64,000 nucleotides of DNA from Emydura subglobosa (taxonomy: Eukaryota; Chordata; Testudines; Chelidae). The position numbers and the translations under genes are program-made. This document shows positions 49,416 to 61,770 of this stretch, one piece after another (the stretch's first letter is position 1; each line of letters begins with the position of its first letter). Below the pieces are notes generated by a model. That model searched no databases. It saw only the letters and a list, made by a program, of their open reading frames with translations, and was not told the DNA's origin. The DNA lies in contig ML679961.1 of NCBI GenBank assembly GCA_007922225.1, positions 61,507,430-61,571,429 on the forward strand, written 5' to 3'.

Positions 49416-49489
49416 TTTTCTGGAAACTTATTTAAAGAAACAATCCACATTAAGGCAACTTTTGAAACCCCGTATAATCATGGCATTCT

Positions 49490-50560
49490 TATAGGCAAAC
49501 TAGGGAAAGGAGGTCTAGATTAAATGACTATAAAGTGGGTGCACAACTGGTTGAAAGACCACAGTCAAAGAGTAGTTATCAATGTTTGCTGTCAAACTGG
49601 GAGGGTGTATCTAGTGGGGTACCCAGGGTTATGTCATCAGTCTGGTACTATTCAATATTTTCATTAATGTCTGGGATAATGTATTGGAGTATGTGCTTGT
49701 AAAATCTGTGGATGACACAAGGAGTTACTATAGAGGAGGGGATTAGAATTCAAAACAACCTTGACAAATTAGAGAATTGGTCTGAAATCAACAAGATGAA
49801 ATTCAATAAAGACAAATGCAAAGTACTTCACCTAGGGAGGAAAAATCAAATGCATAACTACAAAATGTGGAATAACTGGCTATGTGTTAGGACTGCTGAA
49901 AAGGATCGGGGGGGTTATAGTGGATACACTGAATATGAGTCAATATGATGTATTAGCAAAAAAGGCTAATATTATTCTGGGATGTATTAAAAGGAGTGTT
50001 GTATGTAAGACATGGGAGATAATTGTCCTGCTCTACTCAGCACTGGTGAGGCTTCAGCTGGAGTATTGTATCCAATTCTGGTGCCACAGTTTAGAAAAGA
50101 TGTGGAAAAAATGAAGAGTGTCCAGAGGAGTGCAACAAAAGTGATAACAAGGTTTAGAAAACCTATGAGGAAAGGTTAAAAAACTGGGCATGTTTTCTCT
50201 TGAGAAAAGAAGACTAAGTGGGGAATCTGATAAGTCTTCAAATATGTTAAGGGCCACTATAAAGAGGACAGTGATCAATTGTTCTCTTTGTCCACTGAAT
50301 GTAGGAAAAGAAGTAATGGGCTTGATCCATAGCAAGGGAAATGTAGATTAGATATTAGGAAAAACTTTCTAATTGTAAGAGTAGTTAAGCTCTGGAACAG
50401 GTTCCAAAGGAGTCTGTGGAATCCTCATCACTAGAAGTTTCTAAGAACAGGTTGCAAAAAACACCTGTCAGAGGATGGTCTGGCTGGGGGCTGAGCTTGA
50501 TGACCTGTTGAGGTCCCTTCCAGCTTTACATTTCTGTGATTCCATGATTCTATGATTTAG
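49490..50560 (+). mobile_element. CR1 LINE: end of ORF2 plus 3' UTR
   Basis: A 5'-truncated CR1 copy. It starts inside the reverse transcriptase and ends with GGTCCCTTCCAGCTTTACAT and repeats of ATTCCATGATTCTATGATT, the CR1 terminal tail. It is in the same direction as DPF3 but lies beyond its 3' end. Confidence 0.9.
49712..50114 (+). pseudogene. CR1 reverse transcriptase C-terminus, frameshifted
   Basis: Two overlapping open frames carry the CR1 reverse-transcriptase thumb and C-terminus. Frame one (49712-49948) includes KMKFNKDKCKVLHLGRKNQ. Frame two (49884-50114) includes LAKKANIILGCIKRS and LLYSALVRLQLEYCIQFW. A frameshift separates them near 49890-49910. Upstream, the catalytic FADD-type motif survives only as a mutated VDD around 49710. 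The copy cannot make an active enzyme. Confidence 0.9.
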
Positions 50561-50934
50561 TGTAAGGGAAAAACATTCTGGGTACTCTGCCATCATGCTT
50601 CTCTTTTTTTTTCCATGGCAGGAAGCAACATTTTGCACATCAAATAAATATCTGTTGTTCAAAGTTAGATAATTTTCATCATTTTTGTTCGTTTCTTGGG
50701 AATGTTGTTCGTGGAGGCTTTTAAGAAACGAAATCCATACATAAAAAAGTAAAGGGTTGGGATTACAGTAAAAGGGTTTTTTTTCATTCTCTCTCCTCTC
50801 TAGCACAGTTGTGTGAGTTGTTAGCAGCACTTGATGTGAACCAAATACTGAGGGTTAAGTCTAGACTAGGATAAAAAGGTGGGTGTTCTAAAACTGATAG
50901 TGAATACATTTGAACTAACACATTTTAAAACTCT

Positions 50935-51180
50935 AGAATAGAGTATTTTATTGCAGATTGGAACAAACTCCCAAGGGAAATGATGGAGTCTCCATCTCTT
51001 GAAGTGCTCAAATCAAAACTGGATGGCTTATTGGATGATGTGCTTTAGTCAAACACAATTACGGTCAAGCACAGTTAGTCAAACACAGGAATAACTGGTT
51101 GAAATTCTATGGCCTGTTTTACATGGGAGATCAGATTAGATGATCTAATGGTCCCTTCTGGCCTTAAACTCTATGGATCT
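50935..51180 (+). mobile_element. CR1 LINE 3' UTR fragment
   Basis: Contains GAACAAACTCCCAAGGGAAA, CAAAACTGGATGGCTTATTG and GATCAGATTAGATGATCTAA, then GGTCCCTTCTGGCCTTAAAC. It is a CR1 subfamily distinct from the copy at 49490-50560, whose tail differs. Confidence 0.85.
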
Positions 51181-53110
51181 AGTGAAACATATGTTAGCTG
51201 GTTGAGATGACATGTGAAAATACAGCTCCTCTCTGTACCAGAGCCCTGAACTGTTCTCATTAAAACATTTTCACTCACACATTTTAACCTCTCCTCCCCC
51301 ATCTTGTATCCTATTTTAGATGAACCCTTAAAGTGCAGTTATGGGACATGATTCACCTATGTTGGTACAGTGAGTTGCAAATTGCTTCCTGTGTGCCAAT
51401 GGAGGCAGCTGTATTGGAGGAGGCAGCCCAGCACTGCAGCTGCCCTACTCCAGGGATTCTTCCAGGGAGGAGCAATTATCAGCTCACTTACATTGGGTGA
51501 GGCTGCCCAGGAGATGTGCTGAATCCCCCACGCAGCTTGGTCCTGGCCTTGCCTCCTTCCATTTACTTGGCTGTACTGACTGGATCCAGGCCCCACAGAG
51601 GAATGGATGGGAGGAAGAGTTGTTGCTGCCAGTTTGCAGCATCACTCCTGGAAACTGGTGACTAAGTGAATCAGGTCCGTGGTCAAAAAAGGTGACTGTA
51701 TCTAAGTAGTATCGACCCACGCAACAGATCTCTTCCCTGTGTGTATCCGAGTCCGATGTGCTCATTTTACAATCACAAACACTCCTCCTGTTAGCCCTTC
51801 AGAGCTAATACAGCTATAGAAACATCAGTTAGAGCCTATTCTGCCTCAGGGAGCATCAATAAAATTGTCAGTAGCTTGATTATGGGATCCAAGATTGAGT
51901 TTGCAGCGTTGGCAGCAAAACCTGACTTGGGCTTTTAAATGAATCACATTTGATCCAGAAGCAAAAAGAGAAAACTAAATATGGGATCCTCCAATGTAAT
52001 TTGTACAGAGTCCTGTGTCTGGCTAGAACTGCACTTCACTCTGCTGGGAAGGAAGTTTCTTGAGCTGGTAAGGGGTGTTAAAGAATGGGGTAGTACTAGT
52101 TTGGATTTCACAGTGATTGCTCCATGATAGCCGTAATGTTGTGTACTTGGGTGGTTGGTTTCGGCTGGGGTTTTGTTTTTTGTGATCATGGCACATTTAA
52201 CCTTTAGTTCTTCCCCTTTAGTGCAGGGCCTGAAAATAATTAACAGTTTCTAAAAAAGAAAACAAGGTGCTAATTTTTTCCTTCCCTCTCACAAAGAAAG
52301 GAAAATTTGCATTATTGGCCAACAACCTAAAATGATTGTGTTCTGCTACTAAAGGTGAGTTACTCTTCATTTTATGTATCATTATGCTCACCTTAAAGTT
52401 AACAAGACTCTGTACTTTCATACCACCTTGCGTCAGAGGCACGCAGAGCTTTTCAAATAGTAAATTTTACCTTACGGCATCCAAAGGGTTACATTGTTTC
52501 CCATTGGAAATGAAGGCACGAAGAGGTCATTGCCAACTTTTTTGAAAGACTCTGCTAATTTTGGGTGTCTCAATTTTTAGGTCCCCAACCTGAGACTGTG
52601 CACTGCTTTCCAGAGGTGTGGAACACCAACTCCATTTAAACATAACCATGTGCTAATACAGCTATCGGGGGGAGGGAGGGAAAGCTGATCCATTTTCTGG
52701 CATGTGTTTTATTGCTAGTGCAGTTGGGGCAGCACTGTCCCATAACTGTGTTAGCAAATGTTGTTTTAGCTCAGGTCTTGAGACTGGAAAAGCCACTGTT
52801 CAACTGCATTCATATGAAGCAAACATTACTTCCTGTGGATTATAAACGGTTATTCCCAAGCACACACTGACTCAAAAAAAGAATTTCATACACAGAATAT
52901 TGGGTCTGAGGCTGTTGTGTTTACCCATATCTGCTGTCTGTTTTTTGAACGGGGTCATATAGCAGAAGAGAAAAGGATGAGTGTGGAAAGAAATATTAAT
53001 TAAGCTTGTCACTGCTGCAGGGCTAATGTCCTTTGTGCACAACGATAGCCCAGGGGATTATTTTCTCCAGTGCAGCTGTTTAACTCAAAGCTTTTGCATC
53101 AAAGTAGTTT

Positions 53111-53415
53111 CTTAGGCTTGGTCTACACTTAACATTTAGATCAACATAGCAATAGTTCTCAGGAGTGTGTAAAATCCACACCCCTGAGCACTCTAGCTAT
53201 GCCGACCTAGCCCCCAGTATAGGCACAGCTAGGTCAACAGAAGTATACTTCCGTCAAGCTAGCTACCAGCACTTGGGGAGGTGTAGTTCCTACAGAGACG
53301 TAAAAAGTCCTTCCATCAGTGTTGGCTACGTCTACACTATGGAGTTATGCCTGCATAGCTACCGCATCGTAGCTGTGCTGTTATAGTCTCTGTAGTGTGG
53401 AGTTGGCCATAGAAA
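53111..53415. mobile_element. MITE with GGTCTACACT-type ends
   Basis: Begins TTAGGCTTGGTCTACACTTA and ends near TGTAGTGTGGAGTTGGCCAT, which is an imperfect inverted match. The interior carries AAAATCCACACCCCTGAGCA and a near-palindrome at 53227-53264 (15 of 19 pairs). I recognise it as a common reptile non-autonomous DNA transposon. Related copies are at 23339-23539 and 19283-19445. Confidence 0.7.
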
Positions 53416-53944
53416 CCATTAAAACAAGGGACTGTAGGAAAGTATTTCAAGGGGGTAAACACCATGGAGCAATAGGAATCATTTAGGATGGTGCAGGAAG
53501 GTAGAACTAACAGTAACAGGAAGACAAGAAAGAGAAAATTAAGATTAACAGAAACATCTCCTTTCAGGAAGAGCTATCTATCCAATCTGTCTATGACTAA
53601 ACACTGACATTTGTTAACCTAAGAAATAGTCTTCCAAGGGATAAGTGAATGAAGCAGCATTGCTTCAGTTCAGACATTAAAAACTAGTCTGAATAAAGCA
53701 ATGGAGAATACACAATTGGGAACAAAGTTGCATCAGGTCCTGGGGATTGACTGCGTAAAGCTGAAGGAGGAGAAGATTTCAAGATGGAGAGGATGGGCAA
53801 TGGTATGTCAGGCAGCTAAGAAGGATGAAATATTCACCCTGAAATTTAGCAAGGAAGAGGTTGTTAGAGACTCTGCTGAAAGCTGTTTTAGTGGAGTGTA
53901 GAAAGTGGAAGCCAGATTGGAAAGGGTCTCACTGTTATCTTGTG

Positions 53945-54095
53945 ATCCCCCTGTCTGCACGTGTTGTCTCTCATCATAGACTCAGAACATAAGTCCTGTT
54001 GTGTAGGGACCTCCTTTCATTATAAGTTTGTACAGTGCTTAGCATGAGTCAGGGCCTCCAAGATGCTACTGCATTACAAATAAATAATACGTTTT
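53945..54095. repeat. MIR/CORE-SINE-related repeat
   Basis: Contains TTTGTACAGTGCTTAGCATG, AGTCAGGGCCTCCAAGATGC and ATTACAAATAAATAATAC. Opposite orientation to 7825-7985. Confidence 0.6.
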
Positions 54096-54794
54096 TCCCA
54101 TCTCCAGTTCCATGATACTCTATTCAAACTCTTGTTGAGACTCTTGCATGAATCCTCTAATCCTGCAGGAGCCAAACTTGGGATCTGAGTGGAGGGGAGG
54201 AGCTGAAGCAATGGAGAAGGGGCAGCACTAACCTATTTACTATAATCCTCTTGAAAGTTTTCATTGTTAACATCAGACCAGTTCATACTTTAATGTTAAT
54301 GTTTTAGGACAGGAAAATCTAAATTTGGGCTCATTTTATTTCACCCGGTCACAGGGCTGAATGTGTGGCATTCTCTTTCTCACACACACATGCGCACACA
54401 CCATGTCCTTTGGGTTTTTGTGGTGTGAACCTTGTGAGCCAGCAACCTATGCTAGATACAATTGTTAAATCCCTTGCTACTGTCAGAGTCCACAATAATT
54501 GCAGGAAATGTAATGTACTCTTTTCAAGCTCTGCCCGCAGTTCAAAAACACAATGTCTCTACTAAAATGACCAGCAGGGAAATAATCAGCAATATGTGCA
54601 TTTTGATTATCATCATTGGGTTTCAGCATTAACAAGCAATTGACCTAAATGGGGGAAGTTCTGCCCCTCAGAACTATTGTGTCTATCTGTCTGTTTGCAG
54701 ACTTAGGAAATAAACTCAGCTTTAAGTTACTTTGGAGGCTTTCTTCACAACCAGAAGGGATAGAATTTTGGTTGTGGTCCACTGGAGTCAGGAA

Positions 54795-54945
54795 ATCTTG
54801 TTTTTATTTCCAGTTCTGCCAAGGACTTGATGCATGGTCATGAAAACTCACCCAATTGCTGTCTCAGTTTCCCCATTCCAACCCATCTTTGAAGAGTGCT
54901 TTGAGATCTGTGGATGAAAAACACAAGATAAGTACTAAGTATTAT
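54795..54945 (+). repeat. MIR-like repeat
   Basis: Contains CTGTCTCAGTTTCCCCATTC and AGTGCTTTGAGATCTGTGGA, then AAGTACTAAGTATTATTTAC. Confidence 0.6.
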
Positions 54946-55739
54946 TTACTGTTGCAAAATCAGGTCCCATCTGAAGATGGAGAAGAATTGTCTTCTAGTT
55001 TTTTCCACTACACTGTTCCCTCCTAGCCCATGAAAATCCTAGCAGCCTCAGGTCAACGATATTGCACACAATGATATTCAGGTGACATTTCAGAGGTCTC
55101 ATGCTGAACAGTCAAGGCCCTGCAGAGGAAATGAAAAACTTCTGTTGATTGGCTGTGTTTCCTTATTCTGGTCAGAGAAGGGCAGGCTGGGACTGGCAGG
55201 CAGCCAAATCCATCTTCAGTGGTGATATAATTACCAATAATGACCTCCATCCCAGGCAGCTAGTTAAGTGGCTTTTCAGGGCAGGCACCAACCCCAGTCT
55301 GGTTTATATGAGATAAACTCGATTTTGTTGGAGGGCAAGGGAGTTAATGTTCTTCAGAGCAGGAGGTCTTTCTGGTCCTAAGGGAACTCTCACAGCAGCA
55401 ACATCAGGCCCCAAATACCTCACTGTCATGATTGCCATAACAACGCATTCTCAGTCAGCAGCATCGCTATTACCTTCAATTAGAGCCAGAATGTGAAACC
55501 CTTATTCTCACTGATGACCCGTTATGCATACAAGAAGCACCACTGACATCAAGAGGTACTACTTAGCATAAGCAAGAGTGGCAGAATCTCTCTCCTAGTG
55601 TTAACCAAGGGATGAACTATAAGAAGGATGATTGGAAGCTGCCAGCTGGTGTCCTAAAACCACAGAGAAATGTGTGCTCACTTAAGTAAGGTGGGCTGGG
55701 AGACTATGTGAGCATAATCTGCATGGACTGATGGTTAAC

Positions 55740-55905
55740 ATACAGGACTTGGTGATAAAGGAGCTGAGTTCTGTACCCAGCAATGCTGCTGAATTGCTGT
55801 CTGATCTTTGGCAGAGTCATGTAAATTCATGCCTCAGTTTGTCTATCTGTAAAATGGAGATAATACTTAACTACATCACAATGGCAGGAACTACTTCATA
55901 GGATT
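55740..55905 (+). repeat. MIR-like repeat
   Basis: Contains CTGTCTGATCTTTGGCAGAG, CATGCCTCAGTTTGTCTATC and GTAAAATGGAGATAATACTT. Confidence 0.65.
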
Positions 55906-58900
55906 TATGCCTTGATTTTACAGCTGTTTATGGGAGCTAGAAGTGTTAAGCGCCTTTGAAAATCAGGCCTAATAACTCATTAATATTTGCAATGTGCTTT
56001 CAGACCCTTGGATGGAAGTACAAAGTATTGTTATATTGCTCACATATGTATTTAAAATATCCACCATTACTGTTATTTTGGAACAGGAAAACCATTGTTT
56101 CAACTGAATTTGCCTCACCCAGGGCTTATAAACTCAAATGAAAACCATATTTCATACTCTGCTAATTGCAGCTTTTTCAGATATTGACATCATTTCAGAC
56201 TTCACTCAGTCCAGACCACACTATGAGTCAGTTCACTGAAACACAGCATAGGCCACTTCGCCAATGAACCAGGAGCTGTACTCTGTCTTTTTCAGAGGAT
56301 GAGGATGGGGTTTTAGTTCACCTTTCCCTTCACATTCCAAATGAATGAGAAGACTGACAAAATCCACTTCAGGTTCATCTCCTTTCCATGTTGTTTCAAT
56401 AGTGAAGAGTGAAGCTGAATGCAAGTTAAGTTGACCAAGTGGATCTTTATTAAATCCTGTGCACTGTTCTCGTCATGTGGCTGTGTTGCTTCCAGGCCAA
56501 CCCCCTCATGCTCCCTGTTTTTCTGGTGACCCCCAATGATCGTCCCTCCAGGGAACATGAGCCCTTTGACTCCAATGCCACTATTCACGGTACACATGTC
56601 CTGAGTGAGCAGGCTATCCAAGAGAGTCTGTCTTGGTCTGGCACTAAGACTTACCATAAGTTAGCCTCATTTTACCTGTGCGGTCCTAGGGAGTATCACA
56701 CTGGGAAGTTTTGTCCATCTGGAAAGGATTCTAGTTATGCCTCTGCCGTTTAATATTTCTAAACTGCTAGTTAGCAGTAGCTGAGGGCATTGCTGTGTGT
56801 CTGTGGTCATGGAAATCAAGATTGGAGTTGCCTTTAAGTTGTCCAAGATGCAGAATGGATGAATGTTAGATAGGCAGAAGACACCCTGTCCTCAGCCTGT
56901 AAACTGCACTTGAACACATTCATTTGTTGACATGCCAGACAGTTGCAGGTACTGTAAGTTCACGATTGGATTTTGATGCCCTTTACCCTCTGCTGATGCA
57001 GCCTTTACCCCTGCAGCTAGATGGAAACACAATCTGTTCAAAACCAGGGGAACAGATAAAATGTTACACCAAACATACCCTCCCTCTCGCAGCTCCCCCA
57101 GGAATATAGCAAACACAGTTCTTCCCTGATTCCTTCTGCTTCCCTTGCTCCTACATACTTATGGAAAGGCAACAGTGAGTGGAGAATTTCCAAAAGCCAA
57201 CTCCATTAAAGCTTTGTTGAGAAACATCTTTCCACAGTCTCTCTTGTCTCATAGCTTTTTCTTCCCTTAAAATAAAACCTTACTGAATTTCTTAAAAACG
57301 GTGTTCCACAAGCTGGTTTAAAGGGGCATGTTCACCTCAATAATAGAAATAGGCCCAAACCTAAGTCTTAACACTGCCAGAATTAATGGTGTTTAAAAGC
57401 TAAAATTCACAGTGGCTCCTAACTCCATAAGGGTTGAACCGAACCTAGAGATCTGGAGAGCCTGGAATTTTGGGGTCGCTGAAATTCAAATACTGAGCTC
57501 ATCCCACATCAGTATTAATAGGCTCTTACTAGTTTGTATGCTCTCTCAGCTATTCATAAAATGTTGTTTAAAAACGTAAGAAAAAATGTTCCACTCCGTC
57601 TCTACCTTGCCCTCCAGATGGCATTGTGTTTTACTGTCTTTCTATTGCAGCAGAAGTCAACATGAACCTCAACATTACTTAGTTTGTTGCATCAAAATGC
57701 AGGCTCATTCTTGTGGGATTTTTTTATTTGAGGACTGTAGTAGGCTTTATTTAAAAAAAAAAAATTTAGGATCCTGAGGACATTCCTTACAAGATCTGAT
57801 CAATTCTAAGGTAGGTCAAATTTTGGATCTCATTAGGTAGGCAAGTGCCCTCTAAGAAGAATGTTTCCCTCTTCTCTTTTTATTTATCTGTAAGAAAAAT
57901 AGACTTTTGTCCCATGAGATTTAAGCAGTCATTGAAAACTAAGATGGTGCTGGAAGCTTTGGACCATTTGCAGTCATGTCAACACATACAGTGGCTGTTT
58001 GGGCTCTCCTGGGATGCTGTCATCATGTCTGAAGTGACAGTCATAGTTCTTGGGGATGGGTGTCTCAGGGGATTGATAATGAACACCTCCATCATCATCT
58101 CACCAGCTCAAACTCAGCCTGGATCATTAGCAGCTAAATGTCATTACCACCTAAATATTGTGCTCCCAGATTTGTTGATGGGCATTTATGTGCACTGCCA
58201 GCCAGAATCTGACCTTTTATTATTATCATTACTCCAAACTAAGAAACTGTAAATACACACAGAACAGCCTGTGTATTTTGTGAGTGCTTTAATAAATCTT
58301 TTGTGCAAATGTGCTCGCCTTACTGGCTCTGCAGCAACAGTCACTTAACAAACGCTATCCTCAGAGCTGTACTGGCATCATCTGTGATGGTGTGCAATGG
58401 AGAAATGTTATTTCCAAGCTTGCAGCAAATCATTACATATGACAGGCAGTCAATGCTCCAAAGAGCCAAAAGTTGTGTTTTTTTATTAATTATCTTTCCA
58501 TATTTTCCCCACCCCCGCTGTTTCAGATTGAACATTGCTATTGGCTTGTGAGTGCTAGAACAGATATCCTCCTTCTTAGCTAGAGATGGGTGCAAACAAA
58601 GACTCCAGACAAATACCATCAAACTTTGGCAGAGTGTGAATCTGGTTCTTTGTTATTGGCCTCTAACATGGTGATAAACCAAACATTCCTTTTTGGTCAT
58701 AATGCGAAAGGGAAGAAGGATAAATTCTCTGTGACATCATAGCACATTGCCTTGGAAACAATTTTGATGTAATCCCTTTATTTTTTTTAAGTACTACAGT
58801 AATGATACAAAAATACTCTAGCCTATTGATACTGCAGTGCTTGGGACTATTCCTGTACAATTCTGTAATATTTTATTAAAAGAAGAGATAGACTCAGGCT

Positions 58901-60646
58901 GGTCTGTGAACGTTACTTGTTATGAATGAAGAAGAGGAGCAGGAGGAGAGCCTTGGTTCCCCTTTATTAAAAATACTACATCATTCTAGGGTAACAGTGC
59001 AAAATGTTCCATCTGACAATAGTGCTACTATACTGTTTGGACCATTGCTTTAGAATATGTTTATTAGGATCAGGGATGGGGGAGATGGGCAGCTATTATT
59101 AATGCAGGCCAAGAAATATGACATATACATTAAGGGAGTTTGAGCTATGGACCAGATCCTCTGCTGGAGTAAACTGGTTAAGGTCCACTGACTGATGAAA
59201 CTGAGGATCTTGACCAATGCTTTAAACAGGCCCAGATTAAAGTATTTTGTGTCCTGTTCAATAATGTAAGTGTTTTAAACATAAAACCCATACCCAGTAC
59301 TGCTCATTATTTTTCCTTAAAAACTAAACTTACTTTACACACATGAGAAAATAGGAATTGCTATCCCTAATCAAACCAATTTAGTCTAGTGAAATATTTC
59401 TGACAATGGCCCATAGCAGATGTTTCAAAGGAAGATGCAATAATCCCAGATAATTATGTCATAACCTGCCATTGGAGCACATTTCTTCCTAAACTTGAGC
59501 AGTTAGGGATTGGCTTATCAGTTTTAAATATACTGCCTGTCACTTCCATTGATTATCCCCTTGTTTTTGAATAAGGAGACGGGGTGAACAGAAGTGTGAT
59601 CTGCCTTCTCTATACCATTCATTATTTTACACACTTCTAAACTGTCCTCTTATTCATCTCCTCTCTAAAGTAATCTTTCCCAGTCCTTTCAGTCGCTGGT
59701 CATATGAAAGTCTTTCCCTGCCCCTAACCTTTTTTTGGTCACTCATCTCTGAAATCAGCCATTTTCTGCTGTATCTTTTTCTGAGATAGCTTGACCAGAA
59801 GTGAACAGTGTTCAAGGTCAGGGCATGTCATCAGTTTACATAAAGGTATTAAAACGTTCTCAGTATTATGGCTAGCCAACTTTTTATACTACTTTGTTTG
59901 TTAGCTTTTTGACTGTGGCTGCCCAACTAACAGATTTTTTATTGATCTGTCCGTGGTCATCATTACTTAGCGGTTACCGATAATTTTGACGTAACCTGTT
60001 TACTAACCAGTTTAACTGAAACTTCACAGGCTTCTTCCTTGACATTTCTGTCACAATACTAGTCTCCCAAGCACCACAGCTGATGAAATCATCATGCTGA
60101 TTGATTATGAGATCCCATGCAAGATGGTTTGTAGGGCTGCAGCTGGGGAGAAACATCTTGGAAACTGAACATATATCCTATAGAAATCAATGAGACTCCA
60201 GTCGATTGTGTCCCCTATGATGCCATTTTTACAGACTTGTTTTGGGTTGGAACTGCACTTTAAATATGTTTGAAGTAATGAAGTGTGCAACAAAATGTGT
60301 TTCTTATGTAATATCCATTTCAGTGTGAGGCCAGTAATACATGACTATTGTAGCTTAAATCTTCCATTCATCCAACACAGCATAAAATGCTGAGCCCATT
60401 ATACATTATCAGCAAATCCTGACTCAGATTCTTGACCTGGGAGCTATGTGATTATTTAATATGTCAGCACCTTCCACCAGTCCTTTCTAGTTTATTAAAA
60501 AGTTGTAGGGCCTCGGATAAAGTCTTTTGCTTTTAAGTCACATCTAGTCAAAGAAATGTACATATGGAATGAATTGGTGGTCTCAATCTAATTCCTAATG
60601 AATAAATGTCCATATCACAGACATTAATTAGTCCTCATATTGGCAC

Positions 60647-60769
60647 TAGGGTGACCAGGTATCCTGATTTATAGGGACAGTTGCAATTTTCAGGGCTTTG
60701 TCTTATATAGGCACCTATTACTCGCCAACCCCTGCCCCTATTTTTCACACTTGCTATCTGGTCACCCTA
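60647..60769. mobile_element. 123-bp hAT-type MITE with perfect target-site duplication
   Basis: The ends read TAGGGTGACCAG at 60647 and CTGGTCACCCTA finishing at 60769, perfect 12-bp inverted repeats. Both flanks carry ATTGGCAC (60639-60646 and 60770-60777), a perfect 8-bp duplication that fits the hAT pattern nTnnnnAn. The interior includes TATAGGGACAGT and GGGCTTTGTCTTATATAGGC. It has no coding capacity. Confidence 0.92.
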
Positions 60770-61728
60770 ATTGGCACTCTTAGCAGAGGAGCCAAGGATT
60801 GAATGGTTATGGAGACTGAATTATTCCTTAATTCTCAGAGGTGGTCCCTCCAGGTCAGGCTTGAGGCTGTTTGTTTTGTGGATTGAGGACTTCCAAAAGC
60901 ATTAAATGTATGACACATTATTTCTGTTAAAAGTAGGCGAGTATCTATTTCTAATCTCACAACACCTTGACCTGGAAATTTACTTATAACTAAATTTGTT
61001 TATAAGTACCCTTATCCTTTAAGGCAAATGATTTGTTGTCATAAAGGGAGTGGGCCAGAGAAGAGAAGGCTGATCGGGTAATTTCTGGGCAATACTAAAC
61101 GACAACATCCATCCCTTATCCAGGAGACAGGATGTTCTCTTTCTTCTGCACACCCTGCATGACAAAATATATTGAGCTGAGTGTTTTAATATCAATGTAG
61201 TTAGCCCAAAAAATAAAAGTTTAAGGGGTATTCTGTCACTGTTTACTTTTGTTGTGTTGTTCTAGTGAGGTTCTTATTCTGTTCTGTACCCTCAACCCTC
61301 TTTTCCATACTGGGGCCACTTTGGGAGGCCCCCTTCACATTTAACTGGGCTCCCCATCCTATTTAGTAATAAGGAAGAGAAGAGTGGTTTGAGATCTAGC
61401 TCCAGGTTGAGAACTCTTCTGTTATGTATATATAGATAGAGCTCAAAGTTCAGTTACTGGACCATAGTGACTTAACAGTAATGTAAAGGTAGGATGGCAG
61501 GAGGTGGATAAGGAGCCATACTGTTAAACCCAAGGCATCTTAAATTGTGATGGGGCTGAGGAAGCTTTCTATCTCTTGAATTTTAGTGGTCGCTAGGTTT
61601 TCCACAGCATGCCAGACCCTCTGTCCCAAAAGTAGCTTTTAATGCGCTGAGCTGCCGAAAAGAATTTGGCTTTTGCTTCCCTACTTCAAAATGGAGCTAT
61701 TGGTGAATACATTTGGTCAATTCAGATG

Positions 61729-61770
61729 GAGTTGACAGAGGAGTTGACAGAGGAGTGCAGAGGAGTCAAC
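61729..61770. repeat. Short tandem repeat GAGTTGACAGAG
   Basis: Two adjacent copies of a 12-bp unit plus a partial third (GAGTGCAGAG) and a terminal GAGTCAAC. Confidence 0.75.

Noticed and set aside
56313..56753. Overlapping open frames on both strands (92 and 114 codons)
   Set aside because: They match no family I know, and opposite-strand overlap is typical of chance or repeat sequence.
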